From positions 1-60,681 of the forward strand of contig CALBJX010000040.1 of NCBI GenBank assembly GCA_937893015.1: DNA of 60,681 nt. Direction: 5' to 3'. The position numbers and the translations under genes are program-made. The stretch is from an uncultured Verrucomicrobiales bacterium. Its GTDB lineage: Bacteria; Verrucomicrobiota; Verrucomicrobiia; Verrucomicrobiales; Akkermansiaceae. The notes beneath the pieces are model-generated. The model saw nothing but the letters and a program-made list of their open reading frames with translations, had not been told where the DNA came from and made no database searches. The first letter of the stretch is position 1; each line of letters begins with the position of its first letter. Shown piece after piece: positions 8,650 through 17,861 of the stretch.

Positions 8650-8913
8650 ATGGCACACACCCAGTCCGCTAAGAAGCGCATCCGCCAGACCATCGCCCGT
8701 ACCGCTGTCAACCGCGCCGTTATGTCCCGCGTCCGCACGCTTCGCAAGAAGTTCGCCGCCGCTGTGACCGAAGGCAACAAGGAGGCTGCTTCCGCTGCCT
8801 ACAATACCTTCGCTTCCGCGATCGACAAGGCTGCTAAGAAGGGTACGGTGCCCGCCAACCGCGCGGCCAACTACAAGAGCAAGGCTGCCAAGGCCCTGGC
8901 CACCCTCGCCTGA
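8650..8913 (+). CDS. rpsT: 30S ribosomal protein S20
   Basis: 87 residues, normal for bS20. It opens MAHTQSAKKRIRQTIART, followed by the basic helices typical of S20 (RVRTLRKKFAAAV, KGTVPANRAANYKSKAAKAL). It binds 16S rRNA early in 30S assembly. Codon use is strongly biased, as in a highly expressed gene. It is monocistronic, with its own TTGACA/TATACT promoter and a strong hairpin terminator 33 bases after the stop. Confidence 0.97.
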   Translation: MAHTQSAKKRIRQTIARTAVNRAVMSRVRTLRKKFAAAVTEGNKEAASAAYNTFASAIDKAAKKGTVPANRAANYKSKAAKALATLA

Positions 8914-8945
8914 GTCCCCTTTCAGGTTTTCCGTTTTTGAGAAAG

Positions 8946-8982
8946 ACGGGGTGTCGGTGTTGAACCGATACCCCGTTCTTTT
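8946..8982 (+). terminator. Rho-independent terminator of rpsT
   Basis: A 13-base stem, ACGGGGTGTCGGT (8946-8958) pairing with ACCGATACCCCGT (8964-8976) with one G-T pair and a 5-base loop, followed by TCTTTT. It also shows that the next gene must start after it, at the ATG at 9008. Confidence 0.9.
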
Positions 8983-9007
8983 GCTCCATGCAGATTTTCT
9001 CGTCGCC

Positions 9008-9229
9008 ATGCGCCCTGATCGCAAAGAAATTGCCACGACGGTGGCACAGGATCCTACCTCATACAAGCTCTGCCTTGTCTGCGGTGCCATTGTGGATAAA
9101 GGGGCCGATACCTGTCCCGACTGCATGGCATACCGATTTGATGAGAATCCCGAGCATGTCGTCAATCGCGCTATAGACCTCGGCTCTCGCCCGTGGCAGG
9201 CCTTGACACACCTTGATAAATTGGATTAA
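9008..9229 (+). CDS. Small zinc-ribbon protein
   Basis: 73 residues. Two cysteine pairs (C-L-V-C-G-A at ~22 and C-P-D-C at ~37, about 11 residues apart) form a probable four-cysteine zinc ribbon. The tail (V-V-N-R-A-I-D-L-G-S-R-P-W-Q) shows no known domain. The start at 9008 was preferred over an in-frame GTG at 8951, which lies inside the rpsT terminator stem. Role unknown; perhaps an adaptor binding nucleic acid or protein. Confidence 0.7.
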   Translation: MRPDRKEIATTVAQDPTSYKLCLVCGAIVDKGADTCPDCMAYRFDENPEHVVNRAIDLGSRPWQALTHLDKLD

Positions 9230-9291
9230 GCGGTGAGTTCCGCCTCCCTTTGTTTGCATCGACGCGCTTCCCCCGACGGGCAGCGCGTTTT

Positions 9292-10746
9292 TCATCCTTC
9301 CTGCGCCGCCTCATCCGGCGGCGTTTGCACAGGGGCGGGTGCGTCTTCGATATCATCTTCCTCCGGGGTGCCGGGGGCGGCGGGGGGATTCTCTACATCT
9401 GCGGTGTCGGTGTCGCAGAACTGCATGCGGTAGCAGCGGCGCAGCAGACGGGTGCGGGGGCGATGGCTGTCCGCGGGCTTGAACCACACCTCCAATGCAG
9501 CGCCGAAGTAGCGGTGCTCGTTGCTCGTGCCGATGATGAAGACCGGGCTGTCTTTGGGCAGGATGCCGCCGATGCGGGCGGCGTAGCTTTCTCGCTGCCA
9601 CTCGGGCACGTCGCAGGGAAAATTGTGGCGGAAAAGCTCTTCTTTGTTCGCAGAGAACTTGGCGGGACAATGGAAGAGGCGCAGGGTTTGCCCGTCCTCC
9701 ATGCGCCGCACGAAGAAGAGCAGGGTCCCCGCCTCCCCGGGGTTGGCATAGACCTCCGCCTGATAGGCCCCGGCTTGTCCGGGGAGCTCCGCTAGGCGGA
9801 TTTCAGGTGTGCTGCCCGCATAGGACTCTCGCCCGCGCAGCATGTGCTCCACCATGGCGGCACTCGGATTGTCCGAGAGGGGTTGCAGACGCTCATCAAT
9901 GGCGCAGATAGCGGCGTTGAGGGCTTTGTGCGCTGTTTCCGCATGCGCTGTGCCGCGCCACGCCAGCAGCAGATAGTGGTTGCGCCCGAGGTCGATGGCG
10001 AAATCCGTCTGGCGGTGGTGTGCATCGTTTTCCTCGGGCGGGAAGGAATCCCCGGGGTGCAGCACGGTAAAGCCCTCCGGCAGCGGGGCGCCTTCTGTCA
10101 GGAAGCGGAAGGAAACATGCACCAGCCCGGGGGTGCCTGAAACCGTCGGCGGCACCATCACGAGGTGCCCCGGCTTGGAATAGAAGGTGTCATCATTGAG
10201 TTTGGACTGCCATCGCGGGGAACGCTCCAGATAGTCGCGCAGCAGCTCGGGGTGCTCGTTTTCCAGCTTGTTGAGATGGGGTGTCAGCGCTACATGCTCT
10301 GCTCCTTGGTGTTCCGTCTCCAGCGGGATGGTGAGGGATTCCGGCCCGGTGAGCGCATCGTGCGCGTGGAAGAGGGTATCCGTCACCTGAATGGGCTGGT
10401 TTTCACCCTCATCCTCGGGAGAGGTGACATCCGCCGCCAGCGCAATGAGCACGAAGAGCCCGAAATCCATCCCCCAGACAACGGCCCATTTGAGCAGTTG
10501 CCCGAAGGCTTTGACGTTGTTCAGGCGGATGAGGTGGATGAGCCCTGCCAGAATCATGAAACTGAAGGAGGCAATCAACATGGCCATGAAGCCGCTGCCT
10601 GCGTAGAAGCGGATGGCCGCTGCTGCGCCCTCCGGGCAGACCTCGGGGAAGATGGCGGGGATGCAGCAGAGCAGCGCCGTGAGCGCACAGAATACATGCA
10701 GCTCTGTGGGCGAAAGCAGAAAGCGTCTCAGATGATAGGGTATCAT
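9292..10746 (-). CDS. Membrane protein of unknown function
   Basis: 484 residues with three hydrophobic helices in the first ~110 residues (LHVFCALTALLCCIPAIF; FMAMLIASFSFMILAGLIHL; WGMDFGLFVLIALA). A ~340-residue soluble region follows, ending in an acidic, proline-rich tail. A strand-rich segment (G-L-V-H-V-S-F-R-F-L, I-D-L-G-R-N-H-Y-L-L-L-A-W-R-G) is seen, but no catalytic motif. Its ATG overlaps the stop of the upstream secreted gene by 4 bases, so the two are translationally coupled and may work together at the envelope. Confidence 0.6.
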   Translation of the reverse strand: MIPYHLRRFLLSPTELHVFCALTALLCCIPAIFPEVCPEGAAAAIRFYAGSGFMAMLIASFSFMILAGLIHLIRLNNVKAFGQLLKWAVVWGMDFGLFVLIALAADVTSPEDEGENQPIQVTDTLFHAHDALTGPESLTIPLETEHQGAEHVALTPHLNKLENEHPELLRDYLERSPRWQSKLNDDTFYSKPGHLVMVPPTVSGTPGLVHVSFRFLTEGAPLPEGFTVLHPGDSFPPEENDAHHRQTDFAIDLGRNHYLLLAWRGTAHAETAHKALNAAICAIDERLQPLSDNPSAAMVEHMLRGRESYAGSTPEIRLAELPGQAGAYQAEVYANPGEAGTLLFFVRRMEDGQTLRLFHCPAKFSANKEELFRHNFPCDVPEWQRESYAARIGGILPKDSPVFIIGTSNEHRYFGAALEVWFKPADSHRPRTRLLRRCYRMQFCDTDTADVENPPAAPGTPEEDDIEDAPAPVQTPPDEAAQEG

Positions 10747-12077
10747 GGCTTCGGCTCGCCGGGGGCAGCGGGGGTATCAGGGCTTTCTGCGGGCGTTTCA
10801 GCAGGTGTTATCCCCTTCATCAGCTCCGGGTGTTCGCTCAGGTAACGCAGCAGAATCAAGCGGGGGGACTTTTCCTTCATCTCTTCGTAGCGCACCCGCA
10901 GGGACGGCAGGGTATCCTCTGTCACGCCGGATTCGCCATCGGGAGTCAGCATGTCCTCCAGCAGTTGAGCGTGTTGGGGCAGGTTGTGCCGGCGCAGGCA
11001 ACCTGCCGCCTGTTTCAGTCGGGCGGCGGTCAGCTCTTCCGCCGCGCCGTGGTGCAGGGCTGCATCCGCGAGCAGAGCCTCGCGCATGGGCTGCAAGGAT
11101 TCCGGCACATCTTCCGCTTCATCGGGCGGTGTCAGACCTTTGAGTTTCAGTTGCAGGCGCAGGCAGCATTGCGCCAGCTCGGGATCGCGGCTTTTCCCGT
11201 ACTTGCGGAGGTCGGGCAGGGCACGCTCTCCCTCCTGTTGCACCAGCATGGTGAGCAGGTGGGCCATGGGGGCGGCGGCATCGCAGTCAATCATCTCTTC
11301 TGCAGAGGCGGGCAGCATGCTATCCAGCTTGTGGAGCGCCTGACGCAGACGTCCGGGGGAGACGGGCCACTCCTGCTCGCAGAGTGCGGCGAGCAGCGCA
11401 TCGGGAATCTCCTCCAAAAAGTGTTCGCCGTGTTGCCAGAGCGTCAGGCTGTCGATGAGGGCATAGGTCTCATCGGGCGCGGCGAGGCGCAGGAAGGCAA
11501 TGCAGGTCCCGATGGCATCCGCAGGGAGGCGGCGCAGGCTTTCCGCATGCATGTAGCGGCGGAAAAGGGCGCGAGCCGGGCGGGCGGCGGGCTTGCAATA
11601 GCGGTTGACGAGGTAGCTGCGGCTGCCCGGCGTGGGGGCGAGACTCGCCTGGTGCACGCGTTTCTTCATGTAGGCTGCCAGTTCGCTCTCCGTCGAGGGA
11701 ATGCTCAACGCGGCCTCCTTGGCAGGGAGAAGTTTTTGCTGCTGAAGATATTGGAGCAGCTCCGGCTGGCTGTGAAGGTAGAACAGAGCGTTGCAACCCT
11801 CGGTGTTTTCCAGAGAGGCATCCGCACCGCGTCGGAGCTGTTCCTCAATCATGGGGCGCAACGTAGGCAGGGCACTCGGATTGTTGGCTACCAGCCCGCA
11901 GAGCCACAGCAACTGGGTGTCTCCCGTGGCCTCTGCGGGGCGGAAGGCCATCAGCTCTTCCACCGTAGGGGCAGGGGCGGCGGAATCTGCCGGAATCTCC
12001 GTCGACACGGAATCTGCCGCACCCGCTGCCGTTGCACAGAGGGCGAAGAGGAACGCTGTCAGACCTCGTTGTACCAT
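10743..12077 (-). CDS. Secreted helical-repeat (ankyrin-like) protein
   Basis: 444 residues with a signal peptide (MVQRGLTAFLFALCATAAGAA; the ATG at 12077 was chosen over one 7 codons earlier for this reason). Residues ~45-100 resemble a degenerate ankyrin unit (L-R-R-G-A-D-A-S-L-E-N-T-E-G-C-N-A-L-F-Y-L). The rest is predicted helical and leucine-rich, ending in a Pro/Ala/Glu tail. No enzyme motif. It overlaps the membrane-protein gene at 9292-10746 by 4 bases, so a two-gene operon is likely. Confidence 0.6.
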   Translation of the reverse strand: MVQRGLTAFLFALCATAAGAADSVSTEIPADSAAPAPTVEELMAFRPAEATGDTQLLWLCGLVANNPSALPTLRPMIEEQLRRGADASLENTEGCNALFYLHSQPELLQYLQQQKLLPAKEAALSIPSTESELAAYMKKRVHQASLAPTPGSRSYLVNRYCKPAARPARALFRRYMHAESLRRLPADAIGTCIAFLRLAAPDETYALIDSLTLWQHGEHFLEEIPDALLAALCEQEWPVSPGRLRQALHKLDSMLPASAEEMIDCDAAAPMAHLLTMLVQQEGERALPDLRKYGKSRDPELAQCCLRLQLKLKGLTPPDEAEDVPESLQPMREALLADAALHHGAAEELTAARLKQAAGCLRRHNLPQHAQLLEDMLTPDGESGVTEDTLPSLRVRYEEMKEKSPRLILLRYLSEHPELMKGITPAETPAESPDTPAAPGEPKP

Positions 12078-12285
12078 GCTACGCTTACTGTAAGACAAAA
12101 AGCCTGTTCTGTCAATGACGGATATGGCAGAAGGCGGATTTTAAAGCCTGATGGAGTGTCCCGATGGTCGGCGTCAGGGCCACCTCCCGATGCTAGACAT
12201 GGGGGAGAAGAAACAATAACGGGAGGAATGCGCCGCGGGGGGCTGCGAAGCCGCCGACTGCGACGGCGAGCTTTGTTCAAAAGAA

Positions 12286-12314
12286 GCGCGGCGGCTCCTT
12301 GTCTGCCGCCGCGT
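12286..12314 (-). terminator. Hairpin terminator of the 15.9-12.3 kb operon
   Basis: GCGCGGCGGC (12286-12295) pairs with GCCGCCGCGT (12305-12314). Read on the minus strand, the stem is followed by CTTCTTTT. It lies 10 bases after the stop of the thioredoxin-like gene. Confidence 0.65.
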
Positions 12315-12323
12315 CGGAAAAGC

Positions 12324-13619
12324 TCACTTGAACTCGGGCATGTCGCGCAGACCGGGCGGCACGTCCGCCGCAGGCGCCGGGGCTGTCTTGGGCACGGACC
12401 CCGGTTGGATGACAGGTTGTTCCTCCGAGCCGTCTTTGATGATGATGGTGCCGCGGTTGTTCTCGGCGGGGGCGGCCGTGCGTGTGGCGTTTTCCAAAGC
12501 GGTCTGGAGCCTCATGTCCGGGTAGCCGATGGAGAGAATCGTGCTGTTGGGGGCGAGAAGCACGGCTGTGGGGACGACGTTGATGCGGTAGTCCTGCCCG
12601 GCTGTCCCCTTTTCATCATCGGTGAAGACGGGAATGGAACCTGCGAGCTGCTGCATGGAGGTGCGTTCCTCTGCACTGCAGGCGGGGGCAACCGGGCAGA
12701 TGACCAGCTCGGGGTATTTCTTCTGCAAGTCCGCCATGCGGGAGATGAGCCCGCTGCCCACGCTCTCCTGCGGCGACCAGAAGAAGAGCAGGTTGAGCTT
12801 ATCCTTCACGGGGAAGGTGCACTCCTTGCCCTGTGTGTCGCGGAGCTTGAGCTGCGGGGGCACGCAGCCCACGGAGAGGCGGCGCAGGCGGTAGGCCTGT
12901 TCCTTGGCGACATCCGTGAGCATCTCACCGCCGAAGAAGGTGTTATCATCGCTGAGCAGCAAGGCTTGCTTGAGGTAGTACACGCGCTTGCCGCGCACCA
13001 TGGCCTCGCTGCCGGCAATGCCCTGCACCATGGGGTTGCTGAGCATCAGGCTCATGGCCATGGCGGCGCAGGCTCGGGCGTTTTTGTTTTGATTGCGGGT
13101 GTAGATTTTCTCCAGCGTGTCGTACTCATCCACAGAGGTGCCAGAAGCGAGCGTGGCGCAGACATCGGCCACCTCGGGGGCGAGATAGTGCACTTCGGCA
13201 AGAGATTTTTTCATCAGCTCTGTGAAGGCGGTTACCTGCGCGGGCTTGTCGGCCCCGATGGCTGCGGTGAGTGCCTCCGGGCGGTTGAGGAACCAGACGA
13301 CGGCGGGGGCGGCCCATGCCTGCTGGAACTCGTAGCTGCGGACGGAACGGAGCTGTTTTTCTCCCTTCTTTTTGCTGCGCACTTCTTCCTGCCGCGTGGC
13401 GGTGACGCCGCAGACGGACTGCCAGAGGGCAGGGGCGATGTCCGCGCCGTCAGGCATGGCGACGGCTGCCTTTGCTTCCTCCGTGGGAGCCTGTTGCACG
13501 GCGGCCTTGTATTCGTTGAGGCGGGCGTTCCATGCGTTGAGCGCCTGCTCCATGGCATCCTGAGTTGCAAGGACGGGCAGGGTGAGTGTCAGTGCGGCGG
13601 CGAGAAAGGGGATTTTCAT
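12324..13619 (-). CDS. Secreted protein with a C-terminal thioredoxin-like domain lacking CXXC
   Basis: 431 residues with a signal peptide (MKIPFLAAALTLTLPVLA). The N-terminal ~220 residues are helical. From ~270 the order K-L-R-D-T-Q-G-K-E, L-N-L-L-F-F-W-S-P-Q-E-S, L-V-I-C-P-V-A, I-N-V-V-P-T-A-V-L-L-A matches a TlpA/AhpC-type thioredoxin fold, including the cis-Pro (V-P-T). The redox pair position is S-P-Q-E-S, so disulfide exchange is unlikely. A Pro-rich tail follows. It is the last gene of a four-gene run of secreted proteins. Confidence 0.65.
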   Translation of the reverse strand: MKIPFLAAALTLTLPVLATQDAMEQALNAWNARLNEYKAAVQQAPTEEAKAAVAMPDGADIAPALWQSVCGVTATRQEEVRSKKKGEKQLRSVRSYEFQQAWAAPAVVWFLNRPEALTAAIGADKPAQVTAFTELMKKSLAEVHYLAPEVADVCATLASGTSVDEYDTLEKIYTRNQNKNARACAAMAMSLMLSNPMVQGIAGSEAMVRGKRVYYLKQALLLSDDNTFFGGEMLTDVAKEQAYRLRRLSVGCVPPQLKLRDTQGKECTFPVKDKLNLLFFWSPQESVGSGLISRMADLQKKYPELVICPVAPACSAEERTSMQQLAGSIPVFTDDEKGTAGQDYRINVVPTAVLLAPNSTILSIGYPDMRLQTALENATRTAAPAENNRGTIIIKDGSEEQPVIQPGSVPKTAPAPAADVPPGLRDMPEFK

Positions 13620-13635
13620 GGGGGAATGGGTGGGT

Positions 13636-14130
13636 TCAGTGGTTGATGACGGCGATGTGCATGAGCGCGGCGGGGAGGTCGCGCGAGCCGTAGTATTCCG
13701 CCGCGGCAAGTCGGTCGCCCTGTGTGCGGATGCGGCTGTTGAGCTTTTTGAAGAGGGGGAGGTACTGCTCCTCGTAGGTCTGCTGTTCCTGCTCGGTGAG
13801 CGGTGGCAGGGTGGTGAAGGATTGTGTCCACTCCTGCAGGGTGCGGTGCAGCCGCATGAGCGGTGCCACGGCGGCTTCCGCCGTATCGTGGTCGCGGATG
13901 CCCGCCAAGGTGTCATGCAGGGTGGCGAGCAGCACCAGCCCTTCGCGCACACGTTGTTCGGGCAGGGGAAGAGGCGTCGGGGTGGGGGCGGCAACCTCCG
14001 CCGCAGGCGTTTCCGCAACGGGGGGCTGCGGGAGGAACCCCTCATTCTCCCCGCCGAGTGTCAGGCTTTGCGCGGCGAGCGGCAGGGGCAGAACAAACAG
14101 AGCGCCGGAAAAGGAAAGAAGGTGTTTCAT
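13636..14130 (-). CDS. Secreted hypothetical protein, paralogue of its neighbour
   Basis: 164 residues with signal peptide MKHLLSFSGALFVLPLPLAA and a Pro-rich linker (~35-60). The helical core ends Y-Y-G-S-R-D-L-P-A-A-L. Its T-L-P-P-L-T-E-Q-E-Q-Q-T-Y-E-E-Q-Y layout parallels T-L-T-P-E-Q-S-A-L-V-Q-K-Q-Y in the gene at 14127-14555, so the two appear to be diverged duplicates. Its ATG overlaps that gene's stop by 4 bases. No known family. Confidence 0.6.
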   Translation of the reverse strand: MKHLLSFSGALFVLPLPLAAQSLTLGGENEGFLPQPPVAETPAAEVAAPTPTPLPLPEQRVREGLVLLATLHDTLAGIRDHDTAEAAVAPLMRLHRTLQEWTQSFTTLPPLTEQEQQTYEEQYLPLFKKLNSRIRTQGDRLAAAEYYGSRDLPAALMHIAVINH

Positions 14131-14555
14131 TGAGCGAGCATGAGGTTCATGTAGCCGAACTCGTTGACGAAGGCGATGGAGCCGTAGCATTGCGCCTTGC
14201 GGAGCCGGAAGAGCTGTTCATAGACGCGCCCCCAGCCCTGCCGCATGGTTGAGGCATACTGCTTCTGCACGAGGGCGGACTGTTCGGGCGTGAGCGTGTT
14301 CACCTTCTGCATGGCGTCGCGGGTGACATAGATTTTATCCAGCGCGGCGTGCAGCCTGGGCGCTGCGGCATCGGCGGAGGCCTTGTCCTGCACGCTCTCC
14401 AGAATAGGCAGCAGCTCGGCAGGCAGGGTGGTGTAGGCATCAAAGGCCTCTTTCACCTCGGCGGGCAGAGCAGGCTCCGCCGCTGAGACAGAGAGCGGCA
14501 CGGCTCCGAAAAACAGAGCCGCGCCGATGATAAGAATAGAGAGTGTCGACTTCAT
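14127..14555 (-). CDS. Secreted hypothetical protein
   Basis: 142 residues with a signal peptide (MKSTLSILIIGAALFFGAVP...VSAAE). The mature region is helical with a conserved-looking C-terminal segment Q-C-Y-G-S-I-A-F-V-N-E-F-G-Y. It resembles the next gene in length, helical pattern and the TPEQ/TEQE segment. Spacing to both neighbours (5 bases upstream, 4-base overlap downstream) shows an operon. Function unknown. Confidence 0.6.
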   Translation of the reverse strand: MKSTLSILIIGAALFFGAVPLSVSAAEPALPAEVKEAFDAYTTLPAELLPILESVQDKASADAAAPRLHAALDKIYVTRDAMQKVNTLTPEQSALVQKQYASTMRQGWGRVYEQLFRLRKAQCYGSIAFVNEFGYMNLMLAQ

Positions 14556-14560
14556 GCCGT

Positions 14561-15883
14561 TTACGCTTCCTCGTCGCCAGAAGCCTCGGTGTCCGCAGCC
14601 GCGGGAGCATCGGCAGCACCCTCGGCTGCCTCCTCTTCCTCACCTTCCACGATTTCCGCGGTTTTGCCGCCGGCATCCTGATCGTGCTCGCGTTCGATGA
14701 GGTCAAGCACGCTGTCGAGCTGCGCCTCCGCACCATTGACGGCCTGATCCATCATGCGGGTCTGCCGTTCCAGCTGCGTCTTGAGGCTCTTGTAATCGCG
14801 CATGCGCTTTTGCACTTCCTTGGTGATATCGCCGCGCTGCTCCATGAGGGGCTCGCGGTAGTCGGAGGGGAAGAGGTTGCCCTTCAGGCGCTTCAGGATG
14901 AGGATGGTGTCATCCTCTTTCAGCGCACGATCGGCTTCTTCCAGCTGCCCATTGAGCATGCAGTTGCGCACGTTGTCCAGCACGGCCCATTCCTGAGAGA
15001 GCAGCGTGGGCACGGTGCCGACATCCTTGTCCGGCTTCTCCTTTTCATTGCGGCGCAGCACGTCCTCCACCTTGTTCAGGCAGTTTTTGAGCATGTAGAG
15101 GTTGCGGGGAGAGGGGGTGTACCAGACAGTGGCGATATCCTCGTCATTTTCCTTGAACTTGTCGGCCAGCTTGTCGAACTCGGCTTTGTCGCTCTCGTCC
15201 ATGGTGGCGGCGCGGGGGCCCTTACGCTTGCTCTTTTCCTGCTCGGCCATCTTCTTCCACTTCTTGTCGAGCGACTTCATGGTCTTGATGTACCAGTCGT
15301 GGGCCTGCGTGTACTCAGGGATGCCCTGATAGCGGTCGCGCATGATTTCGAACTTGTCCAGACCGCCGATTTTGCGCTTGCTCTTCTTCTCCTTCATGTC
15401 CACGAGCATGGCTTTGTAAGCGGCTTCGCCGTCGCGCACATACTTCATGCGGTCATCCTGAGAGACAATCGTGAACTCGTAGTCCCCGCTGCCGGCCTGG
15501 TTGAACTTCTCCTGCAGGGCCGCTGCATCCAGAGACATCTTGTCGATGCCGGGCAGAGCGCGTTCCGCACGCTGCTTGGCGGACTTGCAGGCGGATTGCA
15601 GGGAGCGGCTGGGATTGTTGATATCGGCCAGTTGCTTGTCAATCTGCTTGATTTTCTCGCGCAGACGCAGGGTCGCATCCGTGGCTTTTTCTTCTCCTTC
15701 TCGCTTGGAGACATTGCCATCCGCGATGGTTTCCTTTTCCTCCGCGGCGGTGCCGTCTGCGGGCGTTGCGGCAGCGGCGTCCGCGGTCGCGGCGGCGGGA
15801 GTATCAGTGGCGGGAGCCTCGTCCTGCGCATAGGCGGCAAGGGAGAGGGCCAGAAGGGGGAGGATGAGGTAGGAACGTTTCAT
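14561..15883 (-). CDS. Secreted coiled-coil protein
   Basis: 440 residues with signal peptide MKRSYLILPLLALSLAAYAQ, an Ala/Thr/Asp-rich low-complexity linker (~21-65), then highly charged helical sequence with heptad-like stretches (L-R-L-R-E-K-I-K-Q-I-D-K-Q-L; K-T-Q-L-E-R-Q-T-R-M-M-D-Q-A-V) and an acidic Ala/Glu tail. No recognised domain. It heads the operon of four secreted proteins that ends at 12324, suggesting one periplasmic or surface assembly. Confidence 0.6.
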   Translation of the reverse strand: MKRSYLILPLLALSLAAYAQDEAPATDTPAAATADAAAATPADGTAAEEKETIADGNVSKREGEEKATDATLRLREKIKQIDKQLADINNPSRSLQSACKSAKQRAERALPGIDKMSLDAAALQEKFNQAGSGDYEFTIVSQDDRMKYVRDGEAAYKAMLVDMKEKKSKRKIGGLDKFEIMRDRYQGIPEYTQAHDWYIKTMKSLDKKWKKMAEQEKSKRKGPRAATMDESDKAEFDKLADKFKENDEDIATVWYTPSPRNLYMLKNCLNKVEDVLRRNEKEKPDKDVGTVPTLLSQEWAVLDNVRNCMLNGQLEEADRALKEDDTILILKRLKGNLFPSDYREPLMEQRGDITKEVQKRMRDYKSLKTQLERQTRMMDQAVNGAEAQLDSVLDLIEREHDQDAGGKTAEIVEGEEEEAAEGAADAPAAADTEASGDEEA

Positions 15884-15959
15884 GCGGTGAACGGAAGTGG
15901 TTTAACGCACTCACAATAGCAAAAATCGCGCACGCTTGCAAACACCAAATGCGCACGCG

Positions 15960-15992
15960 CAAAAAAAAGCCCGTCCGCAGAGCGGACGGGCT
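15960..15992 (-). terminator. Rho-independent terminator of mdh
   Basis: AGCCCGTCCGC pairs with GCGGACGGGCT around a two-base loop, and on the minus strand is followed by a run of eight T. It lies about 35 bases after the mdh stop. Confidence 0.92.
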
Positions 15993-16027
15993 GTGGGGAA
16001 AGGGATAGGATTTTTCCCGCAAATCGT

Positions 16028-17008
<981 letters not shown>

Positions 17009-17018
17009 AACGGGCGCT

Positions 17019-17047
17019 ATTATGCGCTCCCGCGCGGGGCAAGTCAA
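17019..17047 (-). promoter_or_regulatory. mdh promoter, near-leaderless
   Basis: On the minus strand TTGACT (17047-17042), a 17-base spacer and CATAAT (17024-17019). The -10 ends 10 bases before the mdh ATG, leaving a leader of only a few bases and no Shine-Dalgarno site. Confidence 0.75.
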
Positions 17048-17107
17048 CCCGAATTCGCGCGGCGGGCAGGGAAATGCACTTTTTTTCGACATAGACGCAT
17101 TTTCCTG

Positions 17108-17136
17108 TTGACGAAATCCGCCCCGCCCGCTATACT
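17108..17136 (+). promoter_or_regulatory. tRNA-Ser promoter
   Basis: TTGACG at 17108-17113, a 17-base spacer and TATACT at 17131-17136, about 18 bases ahead of the mature tRNA 5' end. Confidence 0.85.
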
Positions 17137-17154
17137 TCGCCCCGTACAGCATTT

Positions 17155-17245
17155 GGAGCGGTGGCTGAGAGGCTGAAAGCAACCGTTTGCTAAATGGTCG
17201 TACGGGCATTAACCCGTACCGGGGGTTCGAATCCCCCCCGCTCCG
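17155..17245 (+). tRNA. tRNA-Ser (anticodon GCU)
   Basis: A 91-base class II tRNA. The acceptor GGAGCGG (17155-17161) pairs with CCGCTCC (17238-17244), with discriminator G at 17245. The anticodon stem ACCGT/ATGGT encloses TTGCTAA, giving anticodon GCU for AGC/AGU. A long variable arm (CGTACGGG...CCCGTAC) and the T arm GGGGG-TTCGAAT-CCCCC are clear. CCA is not encoded. Confidence 0.97.
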
Positions 17246-17256
17246 GTCTTACTTTG

Positions 17257-17287
17257 AAAAGCGCGCACCCGGTGGTGCGCGCTTTTT
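17257..17287 (+). terminator. tRNA-Ser terminator
   Basis: AAAAGCGCGCACC pairs with GGTGCGCGCTTTT around a CGGT loop, ending in a T run. It lies 12 bases after the tRNA. Confidence 0.9.
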
Positions 17288-17306
17288 GTAGCGTCACTTC
17301 CTCTCC

Positions 17307-17795
17307 ATGCTCCTCAAGATTATCATCTTCCTCGTCCTGCTGCTGACGCCGCCTTATGGTTGGGTGGGGCTTTTCCTGTGGCTGGTCTGGCACGCGACCT
17401 GCGAGGAGATGAAGAAGCAAAAAGGGAAAGCGCCCGATGCACCGGCCAAGCCCTCTGCCCCCGCACCTGCCGCGAAAGCTGAGCCGGAGCCGGAGCTGCT
17501 GACGGCCAAGGTGGATAACGGCCGCTGCGACCTTTATTCCCTGTCCACCGGCTGTTATGTGCGCAGCCTCGGTTCGGATGTCGTGCAGGCCTGCGCCGGG
17601 CGCGATTATGTGGCTGTCGTCACTCGGCAGGGCTACGCGGATATCTACAACGCGGCCACGGGCTGCTACGTCCGCCGCCAGTGCTCGGACGCCGTCAGCG
17701 CCCAGATACAGGGAGATGATATCACCATCACCGACAAAAACGGCCGCGTGTCGATCTACAACCTCCCCAACGGCTTCTTCCGCCGCTACCTGTGA
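17307..17795 (+). CDS. Small membrane protein with propeller-like repeats
   Basis: 162 residues. Two closely spaced N-terminal hydrophobic stretches (LLKIIIFLVLLLTPPYG; WVGLFLWLVWHATC) are followed by a Lys/Pro/Ala linker (~36-63). Then come ~40-residue units: C-D-L-Y-S-L-S-T-G-C-Y-V-R, A-D-I-Y-N-A-A-T-G-C-Y-V-R-R, V-S-I-Y-N-L-P-N-G-F-F-R-R. The units resemble single beta-propeller blades, but three are too few to close a propeller. Function unknown. It follows the tRNA terminator. Confidence 0.6.
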   Translation: MLLKIIIFLVLLLTPPYGWVGLFLWLVWHATCEEMKKQKGKAPDAPAKPSAPAPAAKAEPEPELLTAKVDNGRCDLYSLSTGCYVRSLGSDVVQACAGRDYVAVVTRQGYADIYNAATGCYVRRQCSDAVSAQIQGDDITITDKNGRVSIYNLPNGFFRRYL

Positions 17796-17802
17796 GGCAT
17801 AC

Positions 17803-17834
17803 AAAAAAGCCCGCGCCCTGAATCAGAACGCGGG
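17803..17834 (-). terminator. Terminator of the outer-membrane barrel gene
   Basis: CCCGCG (17810-17815) pairs with CGCGGG (17829-17834). On the minus strand the stem runs into GC-TTTTTT. It lies 27 bases beyond the barrel gene's stop, in the convergent gap with the gene at 17307-17795. Confidence 0.7.
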
Positions 17835-17861
17835 GAAGGTGGGGCCGGCTGAAGCTCATGC

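Noticed and set aside
10830..13646. 938-codon open frame on the plus strand
   Set aside because: It is a shadow of the minus-strand genes, lacks a start signal, and its translation is low-complexity without domains.
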